Below are positions 1-8,160 of a stretch of 64,000 nucleotides of DNA, piece after piece. Position 1 is the stretch's first letter. The number at the start of each line of letters is the position of its first letter. The DNA comes from DATJOJ01 sp035507035 (GTDB taxonomy: Bacteria; Acidobacteriota; Terriglobia; Terriglobales; Acidobacteriaceae): NCBI GenBank assembly GCA_035507035.1, contig DATJOJ010000032.1:1-64000 (forward strand), given 5' to 3'. A program made the position numbers and the translations under genes. Below the pieces are notes generated by a model. The model ran no database searches, was not told the DNA's origin, and was given only the letters and a program-made list of their open reading frames with translations.

Positions 1-205
1 TCTCCGTTGAAGGCATGATGGGATTGCGAAGCTCGCGGTACGAGGATGGCACGGCCAATTTGCGTGCCGTTGTGGCCGCGAGCTCCTCAATCGCCGATGG
101 TGTCGCAAGTGCGCTGAAGCCTCGTCGCACGAGAATCAGCCCGTACCCAGCGGCTGCAACCGCGAGAGCAATCAGAATTAGCGAAACTGCTTTCCAGGGT
201 TTCAT
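1..205 (-). CDS. Cytochrome c-like membrane-anchored protein, 5' part only
   Basis: The gene starts with ATG at 205 and runs off the left edge, so only the first 68 residues are seen. A strong ribosome site (AAGGGAGG) lies just upstream. The peptide begins MKPWKAVSLILIALAVAAAG, an uncleaved anchor or signal sequence, and continues to a RELRNPIMPSTE stretch. In acidobacterial c-type cytochromes such a lead-in often precedes the CxxCH haem motif, but that motif would lie outside the window. The cytochrome call is therefore inference. It lies downstream of the GloVer-type gene on the same strand, with a 379-bp gap, so it is probably transcribed separately. Confidence 0.55.
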   Translation of the reverse strand, partial: MKPWKAVSLILIALAVAAAGYGLILVRRGFSALATPSAIEELAATTARKLAVPSSYRELRNPIMPSTE

Positions 206-584
206 GTCTGCCTCCCTTGAGCCGGCCTTCGATGGGCTGCCTTCCGCGTCAGGCGCGAAGTATGGCAGCTCCGAAAGGAGCGCCCGGCCGGCGGCTGCCC
301 GGCCTTTCGCGTTTGTGCGAAGGCTGGGGAGGTTCAGCAGTCACAGCCGCGATCGTTTGCAAATCTCCGCCCTGTCCCTCCAAAAGCGAGAGGGACAAGA
401 GGCAGGCCACCCTCAGAGCAAGCTGACGACGAAAGGACGGGCCGCCCGCCCAGCGATGCTATTGAATCACATGAAACGGTACATTACCTTTTCTCAACAC
501 GCCGGCGGCCGTGGTTGATTAAACATGGCCCGCCGAGGGTCGCGTTTATACCGTAATAACGCAGCAAGCCGGATGCGCTAGGAA
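206..584. other. Intergenic stretch with small hairpins
   Basis: No convincing gene on either strand. A perfect GCTCC-GAAA-GGAGC hairpin sits at 268-281, a GC-rich stretch with GCCCGGCC twice follows at 282-305, and an 8-bp stem (TGTCCCTC/GAGGGACA) lies at 373-397. None is followed by a clear U-run, so they are not called terminators. An open frame on the plus strand crossing this region is the antisense of the partial cytochrome gene plus non-coding sequence. Confidence 0.5.
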
Positions 585-1832
585 TCAGGGAGCAACAGAA
601 AAGACTATCCCTTTGTTAAAAGCTCCGCCCCCAGAAGTGGTACCGTAAAGCGCCGCCCCGTGCGCAGTTAGCGGAGTCGTTGGACCAGCGCCGTCGGTGC
701 AGTTGGTCTGCTGGCAGAAGCTGTAAACGACGCTGCTCCTATTCCCCATAATCCTGTAGAGCGTACCGCCGTATCCGAATTCGCCACCGCCGTACGATGT
801 TCCGAACGCGCCTTTTGTTTTGGGGTCGAGGAGAACCCCTGCGGCGGGTGCGGACGGACCAAACGGGTCAGAGCAGTTGAAGGGCAGGCTCTCTGCTTTG
901 AAGGTACCGCCAGTCTGCGGTGCGAGCTTCCACACGCCGCCGCATTGCCCGCTGTTACGCCCGCCCTCGTACACGGTGCCGTATAGATTTCCTGATGGGT
1001 CGATGCTTACCTGACAGAGCGGATGTCCTCCTCCTCCGCCAACTGGTGAGAACGTATGAAGAGTAGTCTCGGTCCAGCCCCCATCGACGGGCTTGAGCTG
1101 ATAAACGACCCCCCATTGACTCTTGAATCCTCCGGCCTCAGTTGTGCCGTAAAGATCACCGGCTTGATCAAACGTCACGCCAGCCATGGGTTCGGCACCG
1201 TCGGTACACGGAGGCCCATTCTTGCAAAAGGCGTAAAGGTCGCTTTCAGACCAACCTCCTCCCTGATTAAGGGTTAGTTCAAAAACGGAGCCTAAACCGG
1301 CGCCTCCCTCCTCCGTAGCACCGAACAAACTTCCTCCGGGTCCCCAGACCAATCTTCCGATCGGTGTTTCAACGTAGTGATTGCTTCCGAAGTTCCAGAA
1401 TACGGTCTCCGTCCACGCTGTGCCGGGCTTAGTCGGAGGCGACAGTTCAAAGAATGTTCCGCTCCCATAGGTTCCACCCCGCATCGTTAGGCCATAGAAG
1501 TTGCCGACGCTGTCGACGACCAAGCCCCCGGAAGGGCTTGCCCCATCCATGCAGTTGGAGAGACAAAAGTCGTGAAGGATGGTTTCCGTCCAATTGCCGT
1601 TCCCGGTAGGTGACAGCTCAAATACAATTCCGCCGTTGTTCGCCCCGCCGTAAGGCGCCGTGCCATAAATGTTCCCGGCGGCGTCGAATAGCAGGTCGCC
1701 ATTAGGCGTATTTCCATCGTTCTGATTTGCGCCAAAACTGTACAAAACGCTTTCGCGCCCCTGCCCGATGGCTATTGTTGAGAGGGCTAATAAGGCCATA
1801 AGTGCCGAGCAGATGGAACGCGTTGCGGTCAT
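585..1832 (-). CDS. Secreted tandem-repeat GloVer-type protein
   Basis: A 415-residue protein with an N-terminal signal peptide (SALMALLALSTIAIGQG) and about eight imperfect repeats of roughly 45 residues. Each repeat carries a DxxGNxYGT-x-GG core followed by G-x-V/F-ELSP, the pattern of the choice-of-anchor tandem-repeat GloVer family, common in Acidobacteria and presumed to form an exported beta-propeller. The function is not known. The ATG at 1832 is chosen over an upstream ATG at 1943 because the signal peptide starts there and a GAGAG ribosome site precedes it; it is also downstream of the promoter at 1915-1943. A paralogue lies at 45988-47187. Confidence 0.8.
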   Translation of the reverse strand: MTATRSICSALMALLALSTIAIGQGRESVLYSFGANQNDGNTPNGDLLFDAAGNIYGTAPYGGANNGGIVFELSPTGNGNWTETILHDFCLSNCMDGASPSGGLVVDSVGNFYGLTMRGGTYGSGTFFELSPPTKPGTAWTETVFWNFGSNHYVETPIGRLVWGPGGSLFGATEEGGAGLGSVFELTLNQGGGWSESDLYAFCKNGPPCTDGAEPMAGVTFDQAGDLYGTTEAGGFKSQWGVVYQLKPVDGGWTETTLHTFSPVGGGGGHPLCQVSIDPSGNLYGTVYEGGRNSGQCGGVWKLAPQTGGTFKAESLPFNCSDPFGPSAPAAGVLLDPKTKGAFGTSYGGGEFGYGGTLYRIMGNRSSVVYSFCQQTNCTDGAGPTTPLTAHGAALYGTTSGGGAFNKGIVFSVAP

Positions 1833-1914
1833 ATTCGTCTCTCGGTGATTGTAAGCTGTCTGTGGCGACTCGGCTCGCAGCTGGCGCTGGACTCGTGTTC
1901 GACCAGCGCGGGAA

Positions 1915-1943
1915 ATTATCCCGCTTAGGGGCAAGCCGGTCAA
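1915..1943 (-). promoter_or_regulatory. Sigma-70-type promoter for the GloVer gene
   Basis: On the minus strand a -35 box TTGACC (1943-1938) is separated by exactly 17 bp from a -10 box GATAAT (1920-1915). Transcription would start near 1908, giving a leader of about 75 nt. Confidence 0.6.
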
Positions 1944-1971
1944 GGCCGTATTTCTTGGTTGAACACATCAT

Positions 1972-2010
1972 GCGCTTACACAAGCTTGCGCCTTGTGCTC
2001 GCCTCTTAGG
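1972..2010 (-). repeat. Shared 39-bp upstream element, copy A
   Basis: This 39-bp segment matches 3805-3843 at 34 of 39 positions, with the first 21 bases identical. It contains a hairpin in which GGCGC pairs with GCGC(C) around a loop containing AAGCTTGTG. It lies 140 bp upstream of the GloVer start codon and about 30 bp upstream of its -35 box. Copy B lies 147 bp upstream of the kelch-like gene, in the same orientation. It could be an activator site or a small mobile repeat. Confidence 0.6.
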
Positions 2011-2111
2011 CTGATGAGATAACCGTGTTGGCTCCTCCCGGCCGAGTAGACTTGGAAGCGCTCAAGCAACCAAGGCTCGGAGGAAAGGATCCGACACGGT
2101 TATCTCATCAG
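2011..2111. mobile_element. MITE-like element bounded by perfect 18-bp inverted repeats
   Basis: CTGATGAGATAACCGTGT at 2011-2028 is repeated as its exact reverse complement at 2094-2111. The 65-bp interior is non-coding and has further partial pairing (TCCTCC...GAG with CTCGGAGGA). The element directly abuts copy A of the 39-bp repeat. No clear target-site duplication is visible. It may be the remnant of an insertion sequence or a non-autonomous derivative; no related transposase lies in the window. Confidence 0.55.
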
Positions 2112-2194
2112 ACCAACCAAATCGTTACAAGCAGCCTCGCCACCTTGATCCAACATCGGTGCCTACGACTTCATTCAGCCTCAAGGAGTCCGCT

Positions 2195-3658
2195 CTACTG
2201 AATGTTTACTGCGACCGGTTGGGAGCTAAACCCATTGGCAACGGCAACCGCCGTGCTCGGCCCAGTCTCGATCGATGTCGGGACGTCGAACTTTGTTGAG
2301 ACGGGCGCTTGGGATGCAACGCCCATGTAGCTATGGTTATGCGTTCGAGCATAGAAGACGTGTTTTGTAGCGTTATTCGTAATGCGCACCAGCGGGTAGT
2401 TCGTAGCATTCTGTGAATCGTCGCCGTAGAAATTGGTCTGCGAGAAGCCGTTGAACCGCTTTCCGGTGATCGTGTAGGTTTCGCCGGGAACCAGGGTGGT
2501 TGGCACTGAGGTGATCACAGGCTTGATGCCCTGGATTTCGCCCGAGGACGGGGTATAAATCTCAACGTCATTGCTCCAGTCGGTAACCAGTACCTGACCC
2601 GTTGGAAGCATCAGCGTGTTGAACTGTTCTTGCTCGTCGTTTACCGAATTTGGAGGTCCGGGAATCTGCGTGAACGTCTTGCCGTCGCTCAAGAAGAAGT
2701 AGGCAGGAGTGTAGACACCTATGCCCAAGACGCTGAGGATATTTCCGTTTTTCAACAGTGTGGCTGGGCTATCCGAGTCGTCTAGCTGCTGCCCATTCAC
2801 GTAGGGCAAATCGGGCCCGTCCGACCAGGTTGCGGTTTTTGCGTCGTAAATGGCCGTGTATTTCATGAATCCGATGACAAATACGGTTCCATCAAACCGA
2901 AGTACCTGCGGGCCGATTTCGCCCCCTGTCAGCGGCTGAGGTGTGTTGGCCGTGTACGACCAGCTTCTGGTCGCTCGATGGAAGAGTTCTGCATGAGGCT
3001 CACCGAACACATCGACCGTAAACACGTCCCCCGATGGAAGCAGGGTCCAACCGTCCTCCAAGTTGAGCTCCGCATAGATTCTACTAACCGTAGTCCATGT
3101 CATGGTGTTTTCGTTGAGCAACGCTACCTCGGTCGAAAATGGGTTGGCGATCATGTACGTGCCGTCCGAGAGAACCACGCTGGCTGCATCACCGATATTT
3201 AGCCAACCATCGGGAGGTGCAACCGGGGTCCAAGTGTTTGCAACCGGATCGTAGATAGCACCGTTATTCGTAAGTTGAGGTTGGCAATTCGGGCCGCCAG
3301 TATTGTACTCGCCTCCATTCACGATCAATTTGCCGTCCGCCAGCACCTCAGACGCGTAAAACACTGGTCCATAAGTTGGCGGCAGCGAGGCCTTTTCCGT
3401 CCATGTGCCATTGATGTAACTGCCGTGGATATCTGGAGTTAGACTCCACCAATCTGAGGAGCAGTAATCCTGAATCATGACGGTTCCATCGGTCATGAGT
3501 TGGGCATGTGAAGCACCAACCAGAAACGGCGCGGGTGCCGTGACTCGGGTCCACGAGCCCATATCGGGGTGGGAGGAAAGGGTTTGCTGGGCCCACGCGG
3601 TTCCAACCAATAAGGACGAGCAGAAAACAAAGGTCATGAGGATGCGAGGCGTGGTCAT
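2195..3658 (-). CDS. Secreted kelch/galactose-oxidase-like beta-propeller protein
   Basis: A 487-residue protein with a signal peptide (MTFVFCSSLLVGTAWAQ, residues 8-24). The middle contains kelch-style repeats (LADGKLIVNGGEYN, LPSGDVFTVDVFG, LPTGQVLVTDW). The last ~120 residues (GETYTITGKRFNG ... NATNYPLVRIT) form an Ig/E-set-like domain like that at the C-terminus of galactose oxidase-like proteins. Whether it is an enzyme cannot be told; no copper-radical Tyr-Cys site was identified. ATG 3658 has a purine-rich ribosome site (GGAGAGAGGAG), better than the ATG 30 bp upstream. It shares the 39-bp upstream element with the GloVer gene, suggesting common control. Confidence 0.75.
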   Translation of the reverse strand: MTTPRILMTFVFCSSLLVGTAWAQQTLSSHPDMGSWTRVTAPAPFLVGASHAQLMTDGTVMIQDYCSSDWWSLTPDIHGSYINGTWTEKASLPPTYGPVFYASEVLADGKLIVNGGEYNTGGPNCQPQLTNNGAIYDPVANTWTPVAPPDGWLNIGDAASVVLSDGTYMIANPFSTEVALLNENTMTWTTVSRIYAELNLEDGWTLLPSGDVFTVDVFGEPHAELFHRATRSWSYTANTPQPLTGGEIGPQVLRFDGTVFVIGFMKYTAIYDAKTATWSDGPDLPYVNGQQLDDSDSPATLLKNGNILSVLGIGVYTPAYFFLSDGKTFTQIPGPPNSVNDEQEQFNTLMLPTGQVLVTDWSNDVEIYTPSSGEIQGIKPVITSVPTTLVPGETYTITGKRFNGFSQTNFYGDDSQNATNYPLVRITNNATKHVFYARTHNHSYMGVASQAPVSTKFDVPTSIETGPSTAVAVANGFSSQPVAVNIQ

Positions 3659-3804
3659 GAAAACTCCTCTCTCCTGCCCCGATTCCAAGCAGCGAGGGCC
3701 GAATTATATAGCAATGCGGACAGGCTATTCTTTGGGTCGTGCTCGCGTTGGCGTTGACATTGTCGCTCTTCACTATTGAAACCCATGTAGCTGGCGAGAA
3801 CGGG

Positions 3805-3843
3805 GCGCTTACACAAGCTTGCGCCCTGTATTCGCCTTCTAGG
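3805..3843 (-). repeat. Shared 39-bp upstream element, copy B
   Basis: Second copy of the element at 1972-2010. Here the stem is longer: GGGCGC and GCGCCC pair around a 12-nt loop AAGCTTGTGTAA on the minus strand. It lies 147 bp upstream of the kelch-like start codon and about 100 bp upstream of the likely -10 box. Confidence 0.6.
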
Positions 3844-4055
3844 TAAGTTATCGAACTGCGCCGAAACGGGGATTCCTGCTCGGCGTCTGCGGGAGGCCCA
3901 GCCCCGTCGCACATCCTCGCCACCCGCCGACCACCATCCGCAACTCGCCGAATAACCGCAGCCCTGGGCCTCACCCTCCCTTTAATCTCGCTTCATGGGA
4001 AACAAGCTCCAATCCGAGGGTCCTAAGGCCAACTACCACCGTCATCGTCACCCTC

Positions 4056-4084
4056 TTGCGCATCGCTCGCCCGGCTCGTATAAT
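4056..4084 (+). promoter_or_regulatory. Promoter of the tetR-efflux operon
   Basis: A -35 box TTGCGC (4056-4061), a 17-bp spacer and a perfect -10 box TATAAT (4079-4084). Transcription should start near 4091, inside the operator palindrome, only about 18 nt before the ATG. Confidence 0.65.
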
Positions 4085-4085
4085 C

Positions 4086-4103
4086 TAACTAACTGGTTAA
4101 TTA
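4086..4103. promoter_or_regulatory. TetR operator palindrome
   Basis: TAACTAACTGGTTAATTA is a near-perfect 18-bp palindrome with half-sites TAAyTAAC and GTTArTTA. It covers the expected transcription start directly after the -10 box, the classical place for a TetR-family autorepressor to bind. Function is inferred from position and symmetry. Confidence 0.6.
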
Positions 4104-4108
4104 AAAAT

Positions 4109-4786
4109 ATGGCTGCCACTCTTCCCAAACCCCGTCTCGGCTCCCGCGGGCACCCCGAACAAAGCCGCGCCGCCATTCTCCGCGCCGCCGTCGGCGAATT
4201 CGCTTCCCAGGGTATTGCCGGCGCCCGCACCGACGCTATCGCCCGCTCCGCCAAAGTCAACAAGGCCCTCCTTTATTACTACTTCAAAGACAAGGAGACC
4301 CTTTACGGCGCTGCCATCGATGCCGCCTTCGGCGACCTCAGCTCGCACATGCTCGAAATTCTCAACCGCGATCTCCCGCCGCGCGAAAAAGTTCTGACCT
4401 ACGTGGGCGCCTATTTCGATTTCGTGGCCAGCCACCGGTTCTACCGCAACCTGGCGCAAGTCGAAATGATGCGGACCACCCACGGCTCTCCTCATCTGAA
4501 ACGTATCGCCAAGCGCTACTTTCATCCTCTTTATATGCGTCTTGGTGCTGTCATTCGCGAAGGCATCGCCGCCGGGGACTTTCGCCCCATTAATCCTCTG
4601 CAATTCGTCCCCTCCATGGTCGCTCTCGTCGTCTTCTATTTCATCAGCGCTCCGGTCATGAAGCATGTCACCGGGCTTGACCCGCTTACCCCGCAACGTC
4701 TCGCGGAACGCCGTGCTGCCGTCCTCGATTTCATCTCTGCCGCTCTGTTTCAAAATCCGGCCGGGAAGCAAGGAGTGCGCTCATGA
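4109..4786 (+). CDS. TetR-family transcriptional repressor of an ABC efflux operon
   Basis: A 225-residue protein with a TetR N-terminal helix-turn-helix at about residues 17-63 (AAVGEFASQGIAGARTDAIA ... VNKALLYYYFKDKETLY). The C-terminal ligand domain contains HRFYRNLAQVEMMR and resembles regulators with a TetR_C-type effector pocket. ATG 4109 is chosen because the HTH starts 16 residues later and the promoter -10 lies just upstream; longer frames from 3995 would cross the promoter. The stop codon overlaps the next gene start (ATGA), so it is the first gene of a four-gene operon. By analogy it represses its own operon until a hydrophobic substrate binds. Confidence 0.88.
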   Translation: MAATLPKPRLGSRGHPEQSRAAILRAAVGEFASQGIAGARTDAIARSAKVNKALLYYYFKDKETLYGAAIDAAFGDLSSHMLEILNRDLPPREKVLTYVGAYFDFVASHRFYRNLAQVEMMRTTHGSPHLKRIAKRYFHPLYMRLGAVIREGIAAGDFRPINPLQFVPSMVALVVFYFISAPVMKHVTGLDPLTPQRLAERRAAVLDFISAALFQNPAGKQGVRS

Positions 4787-5874
4787 GTACGCGCAATAAA
4801 TTCTTAATGATTGTCGGTGTGATTTTTGTGATCGCGCTGGGCTACTACTTCATCTCTACTCCCAGCAATCGCGACCTCATCCTGATCGGCACTGTCGACA
4901 GCAATCAGGTCATCGTCAGCCCGCAGGTCGAAGGCCGCATTCAGAAACTTCTTGTTGACGAAGGAACGCCAGTCAAACAAGGCGACCTCATCGCCATTCT
5001 CGATCCCTCCGAACTCGAAGCCGAAGAGCGCGCCGCTGCCGCCACCATCGACAGCATGAAGTACAAAGTCGCCGAAACCCGTTCGACCTCGGTCGCCATG
5101 CAAGGTTCGACCAGTAGCACCGTCAGCAATGCCGAGGCCAAGCTCGCCTCGGTTCGTGCGCAGTTGCTTCAAGCCGAAGCCACCCTCGAGCGCACTGAGA
5201 GCGATAGCCGGCGCACCATCGAACTGGCCAAAGCTGGCGTTGATTCCGATCAGGATCGCGTGCAGGCCGAAACCAACCTCGCCGCGCAAAAAGCCGTTGT
5301 GCAATCGCTGCAGCAGCAAGTCAGCGCCGCCCAAGCCGATCTGCAAACCGCCATCGCCAACGTGAACCAGGCCCACGCCGCGCAACGCACCGTTGAATCC
5401 ACGCAGGGACAATTAGCCAACGCCGAAGAAATGCTTAAGCAAGCGGAGGTCCGCCTCGGCTACACCAAGATCTACGCCCCCATTTCCGGCACCGTCTCCG
5501 TCCGCGCCGCCCGCGAAGGCGAAGTCCTCAACATCGGTCAGCCGATTGTCACGATCGTTGACCTGAGCGACACCTGGGTTCGCGCCGCCATTCCAGAAAC
5601 CGAGTCCGATCACATCGGTCTCGGCGATACCCTGCGCATTCAGCTGCCCGGGGGCACCATCACTTCCGGCAAGGTGTTTTTCAAATCGGCCGAAGCCGAC
5701 TTCGCTACTCAACGCGACGTCAGCCGCCGCAAACGCGACATTCGCACCATCGTGCTCAAAGTCCGTCTCGACAATCCCAAAGGCGCTTACGTCCCCGGTA
5801 TGACCGCCGACGTTCTGGTTTCGCCCGCCCAACTCAAGGGCACCGTCGAAGCCAGCACAGAGAAGCAGCCATGA
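4783..5874 (+). CDS. HlyD/EmrA-type membrane fusion (adaptor) protein
   Basis: A 363-residue periplasmic adaptor with one N-terminal membrane segment (residues 7-24). The biotinyl-lipoyl-like half motif VSPQVEGRIQKLLVDEGTPVKQGDLIAILD lies near residues 45-75. A long alpha-helical hairpin rich in Ala, Gln and Glu spans about 80-225, followed by the second half motif (YAPISGTVSVRAAREGEVL) and a beta-barrel. Such proteins link an inner-membrane transporter to an outer-membrane channel; no TolC-like gene is seen nearby. Start and stop overlap neighbours by 4 bp, so it is translationally coupled to tetR and the ABC ATPase. Confidence 0.88.
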   Translation: MSTRNKFLMIVGVIFVIALGYYFISTPSNRDLILIGTVDSNQVIVSPQVEGRIQKLLVDEGTPVKQGDLIAILDPSELEAEERAAAATIDSMKYKVAETRSTSVAMQGSTSSTVSNAEAKLASVRAQLLQAEATLERTESDSRRTIELAKAGVDSDQDRVQAETNLAAQKAVVQSLQQQVSAAQADLQTAIANVNQAHAAQRTVESTQGQLANAEEMLKQAEVRLGYTKIYAPISGTVSVRAAREGEVLNIGQPIVTIVDLSDTWVRAAIPETESDHIGLGDTLRIQLPGGTITSGKVFFKSAEADFATQRDVSRRKRDIRTIVLKVRLDNPKGAYVPGMTADVLVSPAQLKGTVEASTEKQP

Positions 5875-6950
5875 TCTCCGACCTCAATTCCGGCAGCCAG
5901 CCCGGCTCCACGTCGACCGAACCATCGAACGGGCACGGCTTTCCTATCACCGCAGTCGACGCCATTGCGGTCGATCACATTGTGAAGAAATACGGCGATT
6001 TCACCGCCGTCGACAACGTCTCATTCCAGGTCAAAGAAGGCGAGATCTTCGGACTGCTCGGCCCCAACGGCGCCGGCAAATCTACGCTGATACGAATGAT
6101 GACCACGCTCATCCCGATCACCGCCGGCAAGGCCTTGATCATGGGCCACGATGTCGCCAAGGAGCCCGACGCCGCTCGCCGAGCCATGGGAGTCATCCCG
6201 CAGGCTCTCACCAGCGATCTCGATCTCACCATCGAAGAAAATTTGAATATCTACGGCAAGCTCTACGACGTCCCCGCCAAGCAGCGCAAGGCCGCAATCG
6301 ATGAACTCCTCGAACTCGTCGATCTCACCAAGTGGCGCCATGCGCAAACCAAAACTCTATCCGGCGGCATGCGCCGTCGTCTCGAAATCGCGCGCGGCCT
6401 CGTGCACAGCCCGCGAATTTTCTTTCTTGACGAGCCCACCACCGGCCTCGATCCCGTTTCTCGCGTCGCCGTTTGGGAGATGCTCACCAACATCAAAGCG
6501 CATCGCCAGCTCACCATTCTCATCACCACCCATTACATGGACGAAGCCGACCGCCTCTGCGATCGCATCGCCATCGTCGATCACGGTAAGCTCGTAGCCC
6601 TCGACAATCCTGCGGCCCTCAAAGCCAGCGTCCCCGGCTCCAACGTGATCGAAGCCCAGTTCGATAACGCTCCCGCCGATTGGGAGCAGCAACTGCACAA
6701 CCTTAGCGACGTCACCTCCATTCAGCACGAAGGCGCTGGTATGTACAGAATCTTGACCAGCAACGGAACTCAAACCACTACCGAACTCGTCGAATCCGCC
6801 GTGCACGCCAAAGTCGGCGTGAAATCGCTCTCGGTGCAGAACACCACCCTGGACGACGTTTTCGTCCACTACACCGGCCGCCAACTCCGCGACGAACTCC
6901 AAAAAGCCTACGGCTTCGTCATGCCGCAGAGACCAGGATTACAGCCATGA
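5871..6950 (+). CDS. ABC transporter ATP-binding protein, DrrA-like
   Basis: A 359-residue nucleotide-binding subunit. Walker A GPNGAGKS is at residues 64-71, the signature LSGGMRRR starts at about 163, Walker B IFFLDEPTTGLDP at about 183, and the H-loop is ITTHYMDEAD. The C-terminal extension after the nucleotide-binding domain is typical of the DrrA/CcmA type that energises ABC-2 exporters. The first 30 residues (Ser/Gly/Pro-rich) precede the conserved domain and may be a linker or a slightly early start, but the ATGA overlap with the adaptor gene supports it. Acts with the permease encoded directly downstream. Confidence 0.9.
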   Translation: MISDLNSGSQPGSTSTEPSNGHGFPITAVDAIAVDHIVKKYGDFTAVDNVSFQVKEGEIFGLLGPNGAGKSTLIRMMTTLIPITAGKALIMGHDVAKEPDAARRAMGVIPQALTSDLDLTIEENLNIYGKLYDVPAKQRKAAIDELLELVDLTKWRHAQTKTLSGGMRRRLEIARGLVHSPRIFFLDEPTTGLDPVSRVAVWEMLTNIKAHRQLTILITTHYMDEADRLCDRIAIVDHGKLVALDNPAALKASVPGSNVIEAQFDNAPADWEQQLHNLSDVTSIQHEGAGMYRILTSNGTQTTTELVESAVHAKVGVKSLSVQNTTLDDVFVHYTGRQLRDELQKAYGFVMPQRPGLQP

Positions 6951-8059
6951 ATCGAATGATGGCCATTATCGAGCGCGAAATGCGCAAGTTCTTCCGTTCC
7001 CCGGCGCTGATGATGGCGTCGATGATTTTCCCGCTCGTCCAGCTCATCATCTTGGGCAACGCCTTCGGCGGCAAAATTCGCGACGCCAAGCTCGGCCTTG
7101 TCGATCAGGACGGCGGCACGCAAGCGCTAAAAATCCGCGAAGCCTTCGACTCCGTCCGCGCCAACATGCGCACCTTCGAGCCCATCTATTACACCGATCC
7201 CAAAACCGCCATGAACGATGTCCGCAACGGCAAGATCCAGGGCGCCGTCATAATTCCGCCGCAGTACTCCCGCCGCGTGTATGAACAAGACCAACCTCGC
7301 ATCGCTCTCGTCGTCGACAACACTGACAACTTCATGAGTTCCACTCTCGAAGACGAACTCACTAGCATCACCAACGCCCTCAACGAACCGACCGTCGAAC
7401 CAAGAATCCTTCAGCAGACCGTTCTGCAGATCGTCGAACTCTATCCTTATATCGAGTACATGAAGTACCTGCTGCCCGGTTCGATCACCCTCGCCATGTT
7501 CGTCTCGGTGATGATCGGCGGTGGCATGCTCTATATCGATGACAAGGCCCGCGGCGTACACGAGGGCTATCTCGTCACTCCGATCACCAAATCCGAACTC
7601 GTTTTCGGACTCAACGGCGCCGGCGCCATCAAAGCCGTTCTCACCGGCCTTGTCATCACTTTGATCGGCGCATTGCTGGCTGGAGTCGGCACCATCTTCA
7701 ATCCCGCCGTCATCCTCGGCTTGCTGATCATGATCGTGCTCACTTCCATCGCCTTCAACACCATGATGTTCCTGCTCATGGTCCGGATCGAAGACCCACT
7801 CGTTCCCCGCGCAATTTTCGGAATTCTCAATACGCTGCTCTTCTTTCCCAGCGGCTCCATCTACCCCGTGCAAGCCTTCCCCGGCTGGTTGCGCGTGATC
7901 GCGACCGTCGATCCCTTCACCTACGCCGTCCACGGCTTCAAATCTCTGTTACTAAAAGAAACTGGCCTCGCCGCCATCATGCCCGACATGATTTATCTCA
8001 CCATCTTCGCCGTCGTCACCCTCGCCATCGCCACCCCGCTCTTCAAGCGAACCCTATAG
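6947..8059 (+). CDS. ABC-2 type transporter permease
   Basis: A 370-residue inner-membrane protein with an N-terminal helix (residues 20-38), a periplasmic domain of about 130 residues, and five further helices in the C-terminal half. It contains the ABC-2 segment ARGVHEGYLVTPITKSELVFG. It is the last gene of the tetR-hlyD-ATPase-permease operon, coupled by an ATGA overlap. Together these probably form an exporter for a drug, lipid or other hydrophobic compound; the substrate cannot be read from sequence. Confidence 0.88.
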   Translation: MNRMMAIIEREMRKFFRSPALMMASMIFPLVQLIILGNAFGGKIRDAKLGLVDQDGGTQALKIREAFDSVRANMRTFEPIYYTDPKTAMNDVRNGKIQGAVIIPPQYSRRVYEQDQPRIALVVDNTDNFMSSTLEDELTSITNALNEPTVEPRILQQTVLQIVELYPYIEYMKYLLPGSITLAMFVSVMIGGGMLYIDDKARGVHEGYLVTPITKSELVFGLNGAGAIKAVLTGLVITLIGALLAGVGTIFNPAVILGLLIMIVLTSIAFNTMMFLLMVRIEDPLVPRAIFGILNTLLFFPSGSIYPVQAFPGWLRVIATVDPFTYAVHGFKSLLLKETGLAAIMPDMIYLTIFAVVTLAIATPLFKRTL

Positions 8060-8084
8060 CAGGCCATCTCGGAAAAATCCCTGT

Positions 8085-8110
8085 GTTCCTCTGTGCCCTC
8101 TGTGTTCAGA
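8085..8110 (+). repeat. Low-complexity CTCTGTG dispersed repeat
   Basis: CTGTGTTCCTCTGTGCCC and a further CTCTGTG lie in the 101-bp gap after the efflux operon. A related copy in reverse orientation lies at about 38466-38494, between ruvB and the second toxin-antitoxin locus. Probably a degenerate dispersed repeat, with no sign of function. Confidence 0.4.
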
Positions 8111-8160
8111 TTCCCTGGAACTTTTTCCTCGCCTTCGGTTTCCGTTATCCTTAAAGAAGC

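Larger units (their letters stand above)
3659..4108. other. Divergent regulatory region between kelch-like gene and tetR
   Basis: This 450-bp gap holds copy B of the 39-bp element (3805-3843), a minus-strand extended -10 candidate near 3704-3713 (TGC followed by TATATAAT) with no good -35 box, and the plus-strand tetR promoter and operator (4056-4103). No gene is evident in it. Confidence 0.5.

Noticed and set aside
7127..7933. A 268-residue acidic frame opposite the ABC permease
   Set aside because: Mirror image of a membrane-protein gene; extreme Asp/Gly/Glu composition typical of antisense frames.
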